Under the pieces are notes generated by a model. It saw nothing but the letters and a program-made list of their open reading frames with translations, was not told where the DNA came from and made no database searches. A stretch of DNA of 64,000 nt from Paraburkholderia ginsengisoli NBRC 100965 (GTDB taxonomy: Bacteria > Pseudomonadota > Gammaproteobacteria > Burkholderiales > Burkholderiaceae), in assembly GCF_000739735.1 (NCBI RefSeq), contig NZ_BBJF01000003.1:310001-374000 (forward strand). The letters run 5' to 3'. Positions within the stretch are counted from its first letter, which is position 1; each line of letters opens with the position of its first letter. The position numbers were made by a program, and so were the translations under genes. Below, in pieces: positions 1 through 7,682 of the stretch.

Positions 1-348
1 GCGTTTTACGCGAATCGGCGGGATCTGATTCTGGCGCGCTATACGGCGATCGTCGCGTTGTTGCAGCTCAAGGCCGCGACGGCGACGCTGGATCTGGGCG
101 AGGTCGCCCGGGTGAATGGGTTGCTGGATGGGGCGGAAAGGAGCGGGAGCGCGGTTGCGGATCGCCAAGCCGTTGCAGAAGACGATCGAGGCGTTACGGG
201 TGAGGGCGTCGTGCCGCGGATGCAGGCGCAAGCGAGCGCCCCTCCGCCGATGACTCCCGCGCCGCCGGCGCCCTCAGGTCCGCCGGTGATGACGCCGCTC
301 GAAGCCTTGCGCCTTGCGCAACAGAAGGCACTCGCGGCAACCCGCTAA
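1..348 (+). CDS. TolC-family outer membrane channel protein, C-terminal end (partial)
   Basis: This is the last 115 codons of a gene that begins before the window. The frame is open from base 1. Residues 3-40 read YANRRDLILARYTAIVALLQ and then LKAATATLDL, which matches the end of the last helical hairpin in TolC-family type I secretion or efflux channels, where the conserved pattern is a Y...L..YL..LKAA.G.L. The remaining ~70 residues are a Pro/Ala-rich tail typical of periplasmic ends of these channels. The family forms trimeric outer-membrane/periplasmic ducts. It is core chromosome and marks the left flank of the integrated element. The family call rests on a short fragment. Confidence 0.7.
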   Translation, partial: AFYANRRDLILARYTAIVALLQLKAATATLDLGEVARVNGLLDGAERSGSAVADRQAVAEDDRGVTGEGVVPRMQAQASAPPPMTPAPPAPSGPPVMTPLEALRLAQQKALAATR

Positions 349-385
349 GGAGCGCCGGCGGAAAAGAGACTGGGCGGAAAATAGA

Positions 386-416
386 AAACCCCGCAAGCCT
401 GAGGCTAACGGGGTTT
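386..416. terminator. Hairpin terminator after tolC, probably the displaced ssrA terminator
   Basis: AAACCCCG (386-393) pairs with CGGGGTTT (409-416). The better T-tract is on the minus strand (GGGGTTTTCTATTTT). On that strand it closely resembles the terminator now following ssrA at 17094-17130, sharing the AAGAAACCC start, an AGGCTT in the loop and the GGGTTTTNTATTT end. It can stop both tolC and a minus-strand transcript. The idea that it is the original ssrA terminator is inference. Confidence 0.7.
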
Positions 417-446
417 CTTATATGACGCTCGCTGTTGCCAGCGCGA

Positions 447-469
447 TGTTTGGGGCGGCGTCACTCGAA
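447..469 (-). repeat. Degenerate copy of tmRNA 3' end (putative distal attachment site)
   Basis: Read on the minus strand this 23-mer begins TTCGA and contains CGCCGCC. By hand alignment it matches 17 of 23 positions of the tmRNA T-loop/acceptor/CCA end at 17165-17187. It lies next to a terminator hairpin resembling the ssrA terminator, as expected if the element inserted inside the ssrA 3' end and displaced the old end to the left. The drift and the short length keep this tentative. Confidence 0.45.
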
Positions 470-523
470 TTGTGGCGTGTAAGCCACGTCAGTGAAGGAT
501 CGCGTCGTTTTCGTTCGGAAATG

Positions 524-542
524 TACCCCTAAAAATACCCCC
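524..542 (+). repeat. Left pair of integrase arm-type sites
   Basis: TACCCCT at 524-530 and ATACCCCC at 535-542 are spaced about one helical turn apart. The same TACCCC motif occurs five times just upstream of the integrase gene at the other end (17002-17060). Integrases with an N-terminal arm-binding (DUF4102-type) domain bind short repeats flanking the core. The assignment is inference from motif sharing at both ends. Confidence 0.45.
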
Positions 543-632
543 GAAAACTCCTCGCTGAATGGTTTTCGTCTGGCAAGCGCCACGGTTCCCCGAGTTCTAC
601 AATCGCCGACAGCACATTTGTCACCCGATTGT

Positions 633-1067
633 ATGAAACGTTCGTTCAAAAAAGCAGATGAAGCCCGCGCCTTCCTGCGGGAGTTGCTGCCGGTCGGCTC
701 GCGCCTCCCCGGAGAAGCCGTGCGCCGGATCGCGGAACAGGCCGGGATCAACCTTCACACGCTCGACGCGGCGTCCTGTGGCTGGGTCACAAAAAGGAAG
801 GCCGTTGACCCATCTGACGGGCGGCAGAGACATTTTTGGTGGATCGAGCCGCAGTCGAAGCCGAAGCCGCCGCCGGAACCGAAGCCGTCCAGGTGCAAGC
901 CGGATGATGCTTTTCGGGCGGGGTATCTCGCGGCGCTGGGCGATCTTGAGTACGCATGCCGCAGCGCGCTAAAGTCCCGGCCGATAGGCTCAAAGATCAG
1001 GAACGAGGCGTTGAAGCTCCTTCGTTCAATGGTTGATGAAAAAGCGAATAAGGCAAAAGAATCATAA
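633..1067 (+). CDS. Element-encoded protein with an N-terminal HTH-like segment, function unknown
   Basis: A 144-aa protein that I do not recognise as a named family. Residues ~5-62 (FLRELLPVGSRLPGEAVRRI, then AEQAGINLHTLDAA, then FWWIEP) resemble the small winged-helix segment found at the C-terminus of phage AAA/primase proteins, where the pattern is L..G....E....A...GI...TL..A...G...... WW. Residues ~63-80 are a KP/EP-rich linker, and the C-terminal ~60 residues are predicted helical. The frame is open from 492 but the ATG at 633 starts the conserved segment. It is the first gene of the element from the left. Confidence 0.55.
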   Translation: MKRSFKKADEARAFLRELLPVGSRLPGEAVRRIAEQAGINLHTLDAASCGWVTKRKAVDPSDGRQRHFWWIEPQSKPKPPPEPKPSRCKPDDAFRAGYLAALGDLEYACRSALKSRPIGSKIRNEALKLLRSMVDEKANKAKES

Positions 1068-1095
1068 TGTTATGAATCTTCTCGGTACGGAGAAG
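1062..1095. promoter_or_regulatory. Two adjacent dyads upstream of the AlpA-like gene
   Basis: TCATAA-TG-TTATGA (1062-1075) and CTTCTC-GGTACG-GAGAAG (1078-1095) are perfect 6-bp inverted repeats in the 125-bp gap before the AlpA-like gene. They are candidate operators for the element's early operon. No clear sigma-70 promoter was found beside them. Confidence 0.3.
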
Positions 1096-1192
1096 AGCGG
1101 GCGAGAGCCGCGTTTTCCGACCTAGGAAAAGGTTGCGCAAGCTGGCGCTCGATGGGCAATAAAGTTCGTGTTCCTCCTTTTTTGGGTTGAAC

Positions 1193-1453
1193 ATGAAAAA
1201 AGAAATTACCCCCTTGCGCTGCTTGGCTGCGGCGCTGCCGGAGTCCAAAGCGTTGCCGCTTGATGGCTTCAGCCGATGGAGCGACCTGCGCGATTTCGTC
1301 CCGATGTCGCGCGAAAGCGTGCGCTTACGCGAATTGGCAGGCCGCTTCCCGAAACGCGTAAGGCTGGGCTCGGAACGCTGCGTCGGTTGGGAAAATCGGC
1401 AAATACACCAGTGGCTGACCGATCCCGACGGCTACCGCGCTACGGAGGCTTGA
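1193..1453 (+). CDS. AlpA-like helix-turn-helix regulator
   Basis: An 86-aa protein. Residues ~27-78 match the AlpA/excisionase-like fold of P4-type elements: a MSRESVRLRELAGRFPKRVR helix-turn-helix segment, followed by the LG....GW...I..WL hallmark (GWENRQIHQWL). AlpA-like proteins activate integrase or excision genes of such elements. The ATG at 1193 is used; a TTG at 1187 is an alternative and no strong ribosome-binding site precedes either. The next gene starts three bases after its stop, so an early operon is likely. Confidence 0.65.
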   Translation: MKKEITPLRCLAAALPESKALPLDGFSRWSDLRDFVPMSRESVRLRELAGRFPKRVRLGSERCVGWENRQIHQWLTDPDGYRATEA

Positions 1454-1456
1454 TTG

Positions 1457-1843
1457 ATGACTCACGCCGAGCGCAGCACTGTACCGCCCAGCGCCTTGTC
1501 CAAACCGCGCCGCAAACACAAAGCAGAGGCGTCGCGCCGCAAACCGGTTTCGCTGCAGCGTCGCGCCAATGACGTTCTGTCAGGCCTTGACCTGATTGCG
1601 GCCCGCTTCGATCGGGCTGCAACTGATCTGGTCACAAAGAAAACGCAGTACGCAGGGATTGGTCTGGCGAGTTTGTATCGCGACTCGCAGTTCGATCTGG
1701 CAGCGCGCGACATAACGACTCCGGCTGAGCGGCGGATTGCCCGCTCCGCATGGAATTCCGCGTTTGAGCGTGAAGTCGCGCTCAAATATCCCAGTCATCC
1801 GCGTACGTTGCTGCGCAAGCGGGGGCAATGCAATGGCGGCTAG
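1457..1843 (+). CDS. Hypothetical basic protein of the element
   Basis: A 128-aa protein with a very basic N-terminus (PRRKHKAEASRRKP at about 17-30), then a helical region (NDVLSGLDLIAARFDRAATD). I recognise no family. It starts directly after the AlpA-like gene and its 3' end overlaps the ParB-like gene by 11 bases, so it is probably co-translated in the same operon. The basic composition would suit nucleic-acid binding, but that is inference only. Confidence 0.55.
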   Translation: MTHAERSTVPPSALSKPRRKHKAEASRRKPVSLQRRANDVLSGLDLIAARFDRAATDLVTKKTQYAGIGLASLYRDSQFDLAARDITTPAERRIARSAWNSAFEREVALKYPSHPRTLLRKRGQCNGG

Positions 1844-2564
1844 ATGGCTGAAGCTGTGCGAGATCACTGAGGACTGCGAGGTCCAGATTCGCACCCAGTT
1901 GGATGAGGAAAAGGTCCGCGAATATGCCGAGGCCATGACAGCGGGCGAAAAATTCCCGCGCCCAGTGGTGTTTTTCGACAGGCTGACGTACTGGCTTGCG
2001 TCCGGCTATCACCGGGTGGAAGCCGCGCGCGTCGCCGGTCTCTCGGAGATCGAGTGTGATGTGCGTGACGGCCAAAAGCGTGATGCCGCGCTCTTTGCCC
2101 TGAGCGATAACAAGCACGGCGTTCACCTAACGCGCGTTGAAAAGCGCCGCGCGGTAGAGCGAATTATGGGTGATGGCGAGTGGACGAGGATGACCGACCT
2201 TGCGATTGCGCGACACATCGGCGTTAGCCGCGAATTTGTTAATCGAGTCCGAAACTCCTATGCGCCAGCGGATGAAGGTGTGACTAAGTCACACCTTGAG
2301 GCATTGCGGGAGGGTGGCAAAGTCATCGAGTGCACAACTTTCACGGCAACCGAAACAGCCGAAATCGACGGCGTGAAAGCCGCAACGATTACGCCTGATG
2401 CCGGTGGCACGTGCGAAGTGGAGGCCTCGTTTCCGGGTGAGCCCGAACCATCTGCCGTCGAGCTTGATGAACTTGCCGTGGCACGCGGGATTATCGCCGA
2501 GCAGGCCCGCGAAATTGCGCGTCTGACGGCCATCGTCCGTGACCTTCAGGAGATTGCGGCATGA
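1833..2564 (+). CDS. ParB-like N-terminal domain protein
   Basis: A 243-aa protein. Residues ~15-95 form a ParB/Srx-like domain: a substrate loop followed by SGYHRVEAA at 57-65, which is the GxHR/GERR-type motif, then LFALSDNKHG. A helix-turn-helix follows at ~121-140 (TDLAIARHIGVSREFVNRVR), as in KorB/ParB proteins. The C-terminus (~215-243) is a coiled-coil-like helix. ParB domains bind nucleotide or act in DNA binding and partition; here the role may be replication, partition or regulation. No ParA is encoded nearby, which argues against a classical partition system. The ATG at 1833 lies inside the preceding gene, and the stop overlaps the next start (ATGA). Confidence 0.75.
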   Translation: MAARWLKLCEITEDCEVQIRTQLDEEKVREYAEAMTAGEKFPRPVVFFDRLTYWLASGYHRVEAARVAGLSEIECDVRDGQKRDAALFALSDNKHGVHLTRVEKRRAVERIMGDGEWTRMTDLAIARHIGVSREFVNRVRNSYAPADEGVTKSHLEALREGGKVIECTTFTATETAEIDGVKAATITPDAGGTCEVEASFPGEPEPSAVELDELAVARGIIAEQAREIARLTAIVRDLQEIAA

Positions 2565-3040
2565 GCCCGTTAAAAAAACGCTTGACGCCGGAAAACTCGA
2601 TGCAATATTCTAATTGCGTTACTGAAACAACAGTGACTCGGGCGTCGCGGCTCGATTTGCAAAAGGCGGACAACCGCCAACCGGCGGTATTTTTTCGTCT
2701 GTATGCCTTCGCGCGTCTTCTTCAATGGCGGGCCTTGGCTGAGGGGACACCTTCGGGTGTGCCGGTTTCCTTTTGCGCCGGTCCGCGAACCCCAAAGCCC
2801 TGCGCCTGCCACCACCGCTTCGCGGCGGATGTGGCGGGTCTCGAAACCGCTGCAAAAGGAGGCCGCACCATGCGCCGCACTCACGCTCGTCCTGAGCAAC
2901 CGCAATCACAAATCGAAATCATTCGTGTCGCCTTGCGCGATGCGACAACCGCGCCGACTGTGTTCGACGCACTCGACATTGCTGGCGACGCTCTGCGCCG
3001 TCTGGCCGAAATCAATCGTCAGGAGGTGGCTCGTGGATAA
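2561..3040 (+). CDS. Element protein with Icd-like/Ash-like region; internal start likely
   Basis: A 159-aa frame coupled to the ParB-like gene by an ATGA overlap. Residues ~42-95, with the AVFFRLYAFARLLQWRAL stretch and a Cys/Pro-rich part, resemble the poorly characterised 'host cell division inhibitor Icd-like' or Ash-type segment common in betaproteobacterial prophages. A strong AAGGAGG (2855-2861) precedes an in-frame ATG at 2870, so a separate 56-aa product beginning MRRTHARPEQ is very plausible. That part alone looks like a conserved small helical phage protein. A second frame over the same DNA is also open from 2703. Function unknown. Confidence 0.5.
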   Translation: MSPLKKRLTPENSMQYSNCVTETTVTRASRLDLQKADNRQPAVFFRLYAFARLLQWRALAEGTPSGVPVSFCAGPRTPKPCACHHRFAADVAGLETAAKGGRTMRRTHARPEQPQSQIEIIRVALRDATTAPTVFDALDIAGDALRRLAEINRQEVARG

Positions 3041-3392
3041 TTTTTACTCGCGCGGCCACGGTCCGGTTTCGGATGCAATCGGACAGATTGATTTCTGTAC
3101 AACGATGCCGGTCGGCGGCCTTGCCGATAACCTCGCAAAAGTCCACGCGGTGTCGCAGGGTCTCGCCGCTATTCTTCGAATTGCGCGCGCCGACGGGCTC
3201 GCGAGGGAGCGCGATGCCAGCGAAACCGGGCCGCTGCTCGCGCCGGGAGCGGTTGACGCGCTCCTGGCGCTGGGCGAGGTCTCGGCTGGAATGCTTGCAG
3301 ACGACGCCGAAGCGCTTGCCGAATGGATTGGGCGCAGCGCTCGCGTTGCCGACGATGGAATTCGGCGTGCAAGCGGCAGTGAGGACTCCTAA
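3033..3392 (+). CDS. Hypothetical helical protein of the element
   Basis: A 119-aa protein with a GTG start, preceded by AGGAGG at 3021-3026 with proper spacing. The start sits 8 bases inside the end of the preceding frame. Most of the protein is predicted alpha-helical and Ala-rich (GGLADNLAKVHAVSQGLAAI; GAVDALLALGEVSAGMLADD). Small proteins of this kind often precede the primase gene in Burkholderia prophages. I do not recognise a function. Confidence 0.6.
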   Translation: MDNFYSRGHGPVSDAIGQIDFCTTMPVGGLADNLAKVHAVSQGLAAILRIARADGLARERDASETGPLLAPGAVDALLALGEVSAGMLADDAEALAEWIGRSARVADDGIRRASGSEDS

Positions 3393-3394
3393 AC

Positions 3395-5161
3395 ATGAGT
3401 GAGATCGTTTGCGAGCGAGCACGGATTGAGGCGGCGCTATCGTGCATTCCGCCTGATGTTGGGCGCGATCAATGGTGGCGCATCGCGGCATCGCTCAAAG
3501 ATGAGTTTGGCGACGATGGTTTCGACGTGTTCGACCGTTGGAGCCAAGGCTGTGACCGATACTCGGTCAGCGATGCGCGCGATACGTGGCGCTCCCTGCA
3601 ACCCGGTCGAGGTATCACTATCGCCAGCCTGCTCGACATGGCGAAGAGGCACGGTTTCGATCCGCGCTCGCATAGGGCTGCACCCATTGACCCGTCAGAG
3701 CAGGAGCGACGCCGTGCCGAACGCGCCACCAGAGCAAAACACGAGGATGCGCGGCGCGCGAAAGAACGTACGAACGCCGCAAAACTCGCGCTTACCGTCT
3801 GGAACACGGCCAAACCCGTACAGGGCGGCCACCCTTACCTGACACGCAAGGGTCTGGCCGCGCCGAGTACGTTACGTGAGCTTGACGCCGACAAGCTCGC
3901 CGCCCTGATCGGCTACAAGGCTTCGTCGTCGGGCGAAGAACTGACGGGGCGCATTCTGGTTGCTCGCATCCAGTCGGACACGCTGCTCACGTCAGTCGAA
4001 ATGATTGACGAATCTGGGCGCAAATCGGCCCTGAAGGGTGGCGCGAAGGCTGGCGGCTATTGGGTCGCATCAGCGCCGACGAAGGCGTCAAGGCGCATTC
4101 TCGTCGGGGAGGGCGTGGCGACTGTGCTGTCGCTTCATGTGTGCACTGGGGACGCGGCTGTCGCTGCACTGTCGTCAGGCAATCTTGCGAAGGTGGCGCG
4201 GGCAATGCGCGAAGCGTTTCCGTATGCAGAGATCGTCGTTTGCGGAGACTTGGGGAACGGGCAGGATCAGGCGTGCGAAGCTGCACAGGCAGTCGGCGGC
4301 GCGCTGGCCTTGCCGGATTTCGGGCCGGATGCAGGCAACGGCCATACGGACTTTAATGACATGCTCATGCTGAGCGGTGCCGATGCTGTGCGCGACGTCA
4401 TCAACGCTGCTGTTGATGCCGCCGTATGCGTGGCGCAAAGCCATGTCGCGCCGCCAGAAGAAGATGGCGGCCCACACGCGCGCTACGTCGTGTCTGACGA
4501 TGGGGTTCATTACATCGGCGTCCGGCACGACCCCAAGGCCGAAAGAGACGTTGAGTTGCCGCCTGTCAGACTGTGCGACCGACTGGAAATCATCGGACGG
4601 GGCGAGGACGATTCCGGGCAGAACTATCGGATTCTCCGCTGGCGCAGTCGTGGAAGCGGGACTGAGCGGACAATTGCCCTTCCACTTGCCGAGGTCGGCG
4701 AGCGCGAAGGCTGGTCCCGTTTGCGCGGACTAGGACTGGCAGTCTCCACGGGTCGGCAGAAGACGGAACTGTTGGCCGAATATCTCCAGACGAGCGGTAG
4801 CGATGATCGGCACCGCGTGACAGCGCTCGGCGGATGGCAGCACGGCGGGTACATCCTGCCCTCGGGCGAGGTGCTTGGCAATCCGAGTGCGCCGGTCTTC
4901 TTCAACGGCGACAAGAGCGCGGTAGCAGCATATGTTGCCGCTGGAACGGTCGAAAGCTGGCGTGACTCTGTTGCTCGCCTCGCTCGTGGCAATACGAGGC
5001 CGACGCTCGCTATCGGCGTGGCGCTCGCGGCACCACTGCTGAGCCTCGTTGATCTTGAAGTCAGGCGGCATCCACATTTTCGGCAAATCCGGGTCTGGCA
5101 AAACCACCACGGCGAAGGTCGGCGCTTCGGCATGGGGCTCGCCCGGCCAGCAGGTTCTTAG
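3395..5161 (+). pseudogene. Replicative primase/helicase, 5' part of a frameshifted gene (PriCT-2, Toprim, DUF927 start)
   Basis: A 588-aa frame. Residues ~11-90 match the PriCT-2 domain of phage primases (IPPDVGRDQWWRIAASLKDE). Residues ~220-335 form a Toprim-like domain with GEGVATVLSL as the acidic Glu motif and VVCGDLGNGQDQA where a DxD motif is usual, so one acidic position seems missing. From ~380 the DUF927 helicase region begins (VTALGGWQHGGYILPSGEV). At about 5060 the frame leaves the family: the last ~35 residues (VRRHPHFRQIRVWQNHH) are out of frame, while the next frame continues the conserved ESGG..I.G..GSGKT. Removing one base at about 5060 would restore a ~935-aa protein. It may be an inactivating insertion, a sequencing error or, less likely, recoding. 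Confidence 0.8.
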
Positions 5162-6203
5162 CTGGGATTCGACCGCCTTGGCGCTTTCCAATGCCGCCGC
5201 CGCTCGCAACGATGGCCTGATGCTGCTCGATGAACTTGGGCAGGGCAGTCCTGATGCCGTCGCGCGGGCTAGTTATGTCGTTTTTAACGGCGTCTCGCGG
5301 ATGCAGGGAGCACGGGACGGCGGGAATCGCGAGCAAGCCCGCTGGCGTGTTCTGGTGCTGTCCACGGGCGAAATTGATCTTGCGGGTTTCATGAGCGGCG
5401 GGGGGCATCGAACGCGCGCCGGTCAGGAGGTCCGACTGGCGAGTCTGCCCGCTGACGCCGGAAAGGGTTTCGGCGCGTTCGATCACCTAAGCGGGCATGC
5501 CGATAGCGGCGAGCTTGCCGAGGCCCTTGACGATGCTGCTCGCGACAACCATGGCGTTGTTGGCCGCGCATTCGTCGAGCACATCGCCGAGAATCGTGAA
5601 TCCGCTGTGGCCCGGCTGCGTGTCGCTATCAAGCGTGTTCACGACGGCCTGCCGGAGGGTGCATCGGGTCAGGTTCGGCGTGTGGCGGCGCGCTTTGCTG
5701 TCGTGGCCGAGGCGCTTGAAATTGCGACGGACGTTGCGCTAACCGGATGGGATGCGGGCGACGGGCGGACGGCTGTCATGTCGTGCTTTTCTGCCTGGCT
5801 GTCCCGTTTCGGCGCGGGCAACCGTGAAGACCAGCAAATCACTGAGCAGGCGGAAAGCTGGTTTGGTCTGCACGCGGCGGGGAGGTTCATTGACTGTCGA
5901 GACGCTGCACAGCCGGACTGGCCGCCACGCATCCAAAGCTGCGCTGGGTATCTCAAACTGGATGCGTCTGGCGCTCTCTTTTGGCTCGTGGATCGCGGCG
6001 TGTTCGCCAACGAGATTGCCAAAGGCTTCGACTGCTCTGCCGCCGCCGACGTGCTCGCGGTAGCCGGGATGCTGACGAAGGGAAGCGACGGAAAGGCGAC
6101 ATCGAAACACAAGACGCCGGATAGACCGGGCGGGGATGCGCGACGGTTTTACAAGTTCGTTCGTACCGCCCGCGCTGATCCCGACGAGTACCAAGATCAA
6201 TGA
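5049..6203 (+). pseudogene. DUF927 helicase C-terminal part of the frameshifted primase/helicase
   Basis: Continuation of the preceding gene in the other frame, 384 codons open from a TTG that is unlikely to be a real start. It carries the P-loop GKSGSGKTTTAK at ~12-23 and a Walker-B-like LMLLDELGQG at ~57-66, with SGGIHIFG before the P-loop, as in DUF927 superfamily-3-like replication helicases. The C-terminal ~100 residues form the accessory domain often seen after DUF927 (WFGLHAAGRFIDCRD). Without the upstream primase half it probably cannot support replication alone. The repeat array that may be its origin starts 27 bases after its stop. Confidence 0.75.
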
Positions 6204-6229
6204 TTACGCGCACACGTGCGATAAAACAT

Positions 6230-6465
6230 GGTGGAACCGGTGGAACGGTGGAACCAATACTCTCTAGGCCTTATGTGGCGGGGTTTTTCACGGTTCCACC
6301 TCGGTTCCACCTAACTGATGCGAGGTGGAACCCATTCGGCTTTTTCAGGCATGAAATCCTTTGGTTCCACGGTGAAAATGGCTTAGGTGGAACCGTGGTG
6401 GAACCGCAATTTTCCATTGAATCAATGGCTTAAGTCACCGGTTCCACCGTTCCACCGGTTCCGCC
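6230..6465. repeat. Twelve-copy array of the 9-mer GGTTCCACC in both orientations (putative replication origin)
   Basis: Copies start at 6230, 6239, 6247, 6292, 6303, 6324, 6363, 6386, 6397, 6440, 6448 and 6457. Eight are exact and four differ at one base. They come as a triplet on one strand (6230-6255), a central mix of single and paired copies, and a triplet on the opposite strand (6440-6465), so the ends mirror each other. The array fills the 300-base gap between the primase/helicase remnant and the next gene. Iterons beside a primase/helicase are typical origins of P4-like elements; that role here is inference. The open frame across it (6200-6433) merely translates the repeats. Confidence 0.85.
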
Positions 6466-6503
6466 GTCTTTTCTAATACATAGAGCGTTTGCAAGGAGTC
6501 GAA

Positions 6504-6821
6504 GTGAATCCGAAGGTTGCAAAGGAAGTGAATGGCCAGTACCTGATGAGTTCGGGCGCGGTTCTGCTTTTCGCCATCGAAAGTTCAGAGGGAGCCGACC
6601 GCCCGGAGTGCGGCAAAGCCCGCGCGCGCGAGATAGCAAGCAAGCTCTTCGGGCTGGCACGGACGTACGGTGATTTTCATCAGGAGGACGTGTTGCGCTC
6701 GCTCTTTGCGCGCGACGGATGGTCGGATCGTGTGGTCGATACTGCGCAATCCGCACTGCGCGGTGTGCCAACCGCCGAGCTTGTCAGAGCGCTCTCCAAT
6801 GTCGGGAAGCTTGCTCAGTGA
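6504..6821 (+). CDS. Hypothetical protein of the element
   Basis: A 105-aa protein from a GTG start preceded by AAGGAG at 6493-6498. The frame extends a little upstream to a TTG, but the Shine-Dalgarno spacing favours 6504. The predicted protein is mixed alpha/beta (NGQYLMSSGAVLLFAIESSE) with a helical C-terminus (VDTAQSALRGVPTAELVRAL). I do not recognise a family. It is the first gene after the repeat array. The 224 bases that follow it hold a promoter (7001-7029) and nothing else I can support. Confidence 0.55.
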   Translation: MNPKVAKEVNGQYLMSSGAVLLFAIESSEGADRPECGKARAREIASKLFGLARTYGDFHQEDVLRSLFARDGWSDRVVDTAQSALRGVPTAELVRALSNVGKLAQ

Positions 6822-7000
6822 CGAGGCGGGTGGTGTGAAATTCAGGGCAAAGCTGGAACCGAAGCGCCGGGCACGCGGACTCGACTGAGCGGCGGCACAG
6901 CGATGCCCATAATCGGGCCGCTGACGACTTTGCAGCACTGCGGTAATACCCAAGGGTAAGCCGGGGCGCGCGAGGCCACCGGAGGGCGCATAAAAGCGAT

Positions 7001-7029
7001 TTGGTCAATCTTAGTGTTAGTGCTACTAA
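7001..7029 (+). promoter_or_regulatory. Sigma-70-like promoter with tandem TTAGTG repeats
   Basis: TTGGTC (7001-7006), a 17-base spacer and TACTAA (7024-7029) lie 17 bases before the 7046 gene in an AT-rich patch. The spacer contains TTAGTG twice in tandem (7011-7022), a possible operator. The likely target is the 7046-7682 pair. Confidence 0.5.
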
Positions 7030-7045
7030 ATAAATTAGGAAAACG

Positions 7046-7264
7046 ATGGAACAAAACAACCGCAAACCGCCGCCCGAAATGGCGAGCAGCCTGCGTCGCC
7101 TGAAAGACGCGCGGGCCGTCCTGCGTGCCGTCGAGCAACGCACGCGCGTGCACCGTGACGCACCGAGCGATAGGGCCGCCGACGTGGCGAAGCGCCTCCA
7201 GGCGAATCAAGACGTGCGCACCGCCGTGATGGCGCTCATTCGCGGGGCGAATCGCGATGAGTGA
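7046..7264 (+). CDS. Small hypothetical helical protein
   Basis: A 72-aa, highly charged, predicted all-helical protein (SLRRLKDARAVLRAVEQRTR). A weak AGGAAA Shine-Dalgarno precedes the ATG. The end overlaps the next gene by 8 bases, indicating translational coupling. No family is recognised. It lies downstream of a good sigma-70-like promoter and is probably the first gene of a two-gene operon with the KilA-C-like protein. Confidence 0.5.
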   Translation: MEQNNRKPPPEMASSLRRLKDARAVLRAVEQRTRVHRDAPSDRAADVAKRLQANQDVRTAVMALIRGANRDE

Positions 7265-7682
7265 CCGCCCTACGAAAATGACACGTCGATTCGCGAAACG
7301 GGCCGCCAAGTGGAACGGCATCGCCGTGCGGTGTGGCGGAAAGCCGCTCGATGACGCGCGTGTGCAGGCCGCCTATGCCGCGCACGCGGCGCGGCAGGCA
7401 AGCATTCGCAGGGCAAACGACCGATTCGCCGGTTGCAAGCCCGTGACGGCTGTCGCGAAAAGCCTCGGCATGCGCCGCGATGACCTGTTTTCGTGGCTTC
7501 AACGCGAAGACTGGCTTCGGCGCGGCGAAGATGGGTGGCGCGCTACAGGCCGAGCCTTAGACGGCGAATGGGTCGTCATGCGCGGCGCGGGGGCCGTGTC
7601 GTGGCCGCAAATCACGGCGGTGGGCTTCCAGGAACTCGCCCGCCGCCTCGGCGTGAGCCGGGATGCTGACTCCGCAGCGTGA
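7257..7682 (+). CDS. KilA-C-like (phage antirepressor C-terminal domain) protein
   Basis: A 141-aa protein. Residues ~61-140 match the pattern of the KilA C-terminal DNA-binding domain of phage antirepressors: VTAVAKSLGMRRDDLFSWLQ, then a W......G motif, then a strand region ending ITAVGFQELARRLG (usual consensus T..G...L...L). The N-terminal ~60 residues are basic and unlike the usual BRO or Rha partner, so it is a stand-alone or re-assorted version. The likely role is control of the element's lytic or excision switch. It overlaps the previous gene by 8 bases. The 275 bases after it hold only a doubtful basic frame (7679-7882). Confidence 0.5.
   Translation: MSDRPTKMTRRFAKRAAKWNGIAVRCGGKPLDDARVQAAYAAHAARQASIRRANDRFAGCKPVTAVAKSLGMRRDDLFSWLQREDWLRRGEDGWRATGRALDGEWVVMRGAGAVSWPQITAVGFQELARRLGVSRDADSAA

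Noticed and set aside
492..632. Longer start for the first element gene
   Set aside because: The extra 47 residues read through the TACCCC arm sites and are not protein-like.
6200..6433. 77-codon open frame over the repeat array
   Set aside because: It only translates the GGTGGAACC repeats; the DNA repeat explains it.
6230..6465. CRISPR-like array
   Set aside because: Units are 9 bp, occur in both orientations and have irregular short gaps; there are no 20-40 bp repeats with spacers and no cas genes.
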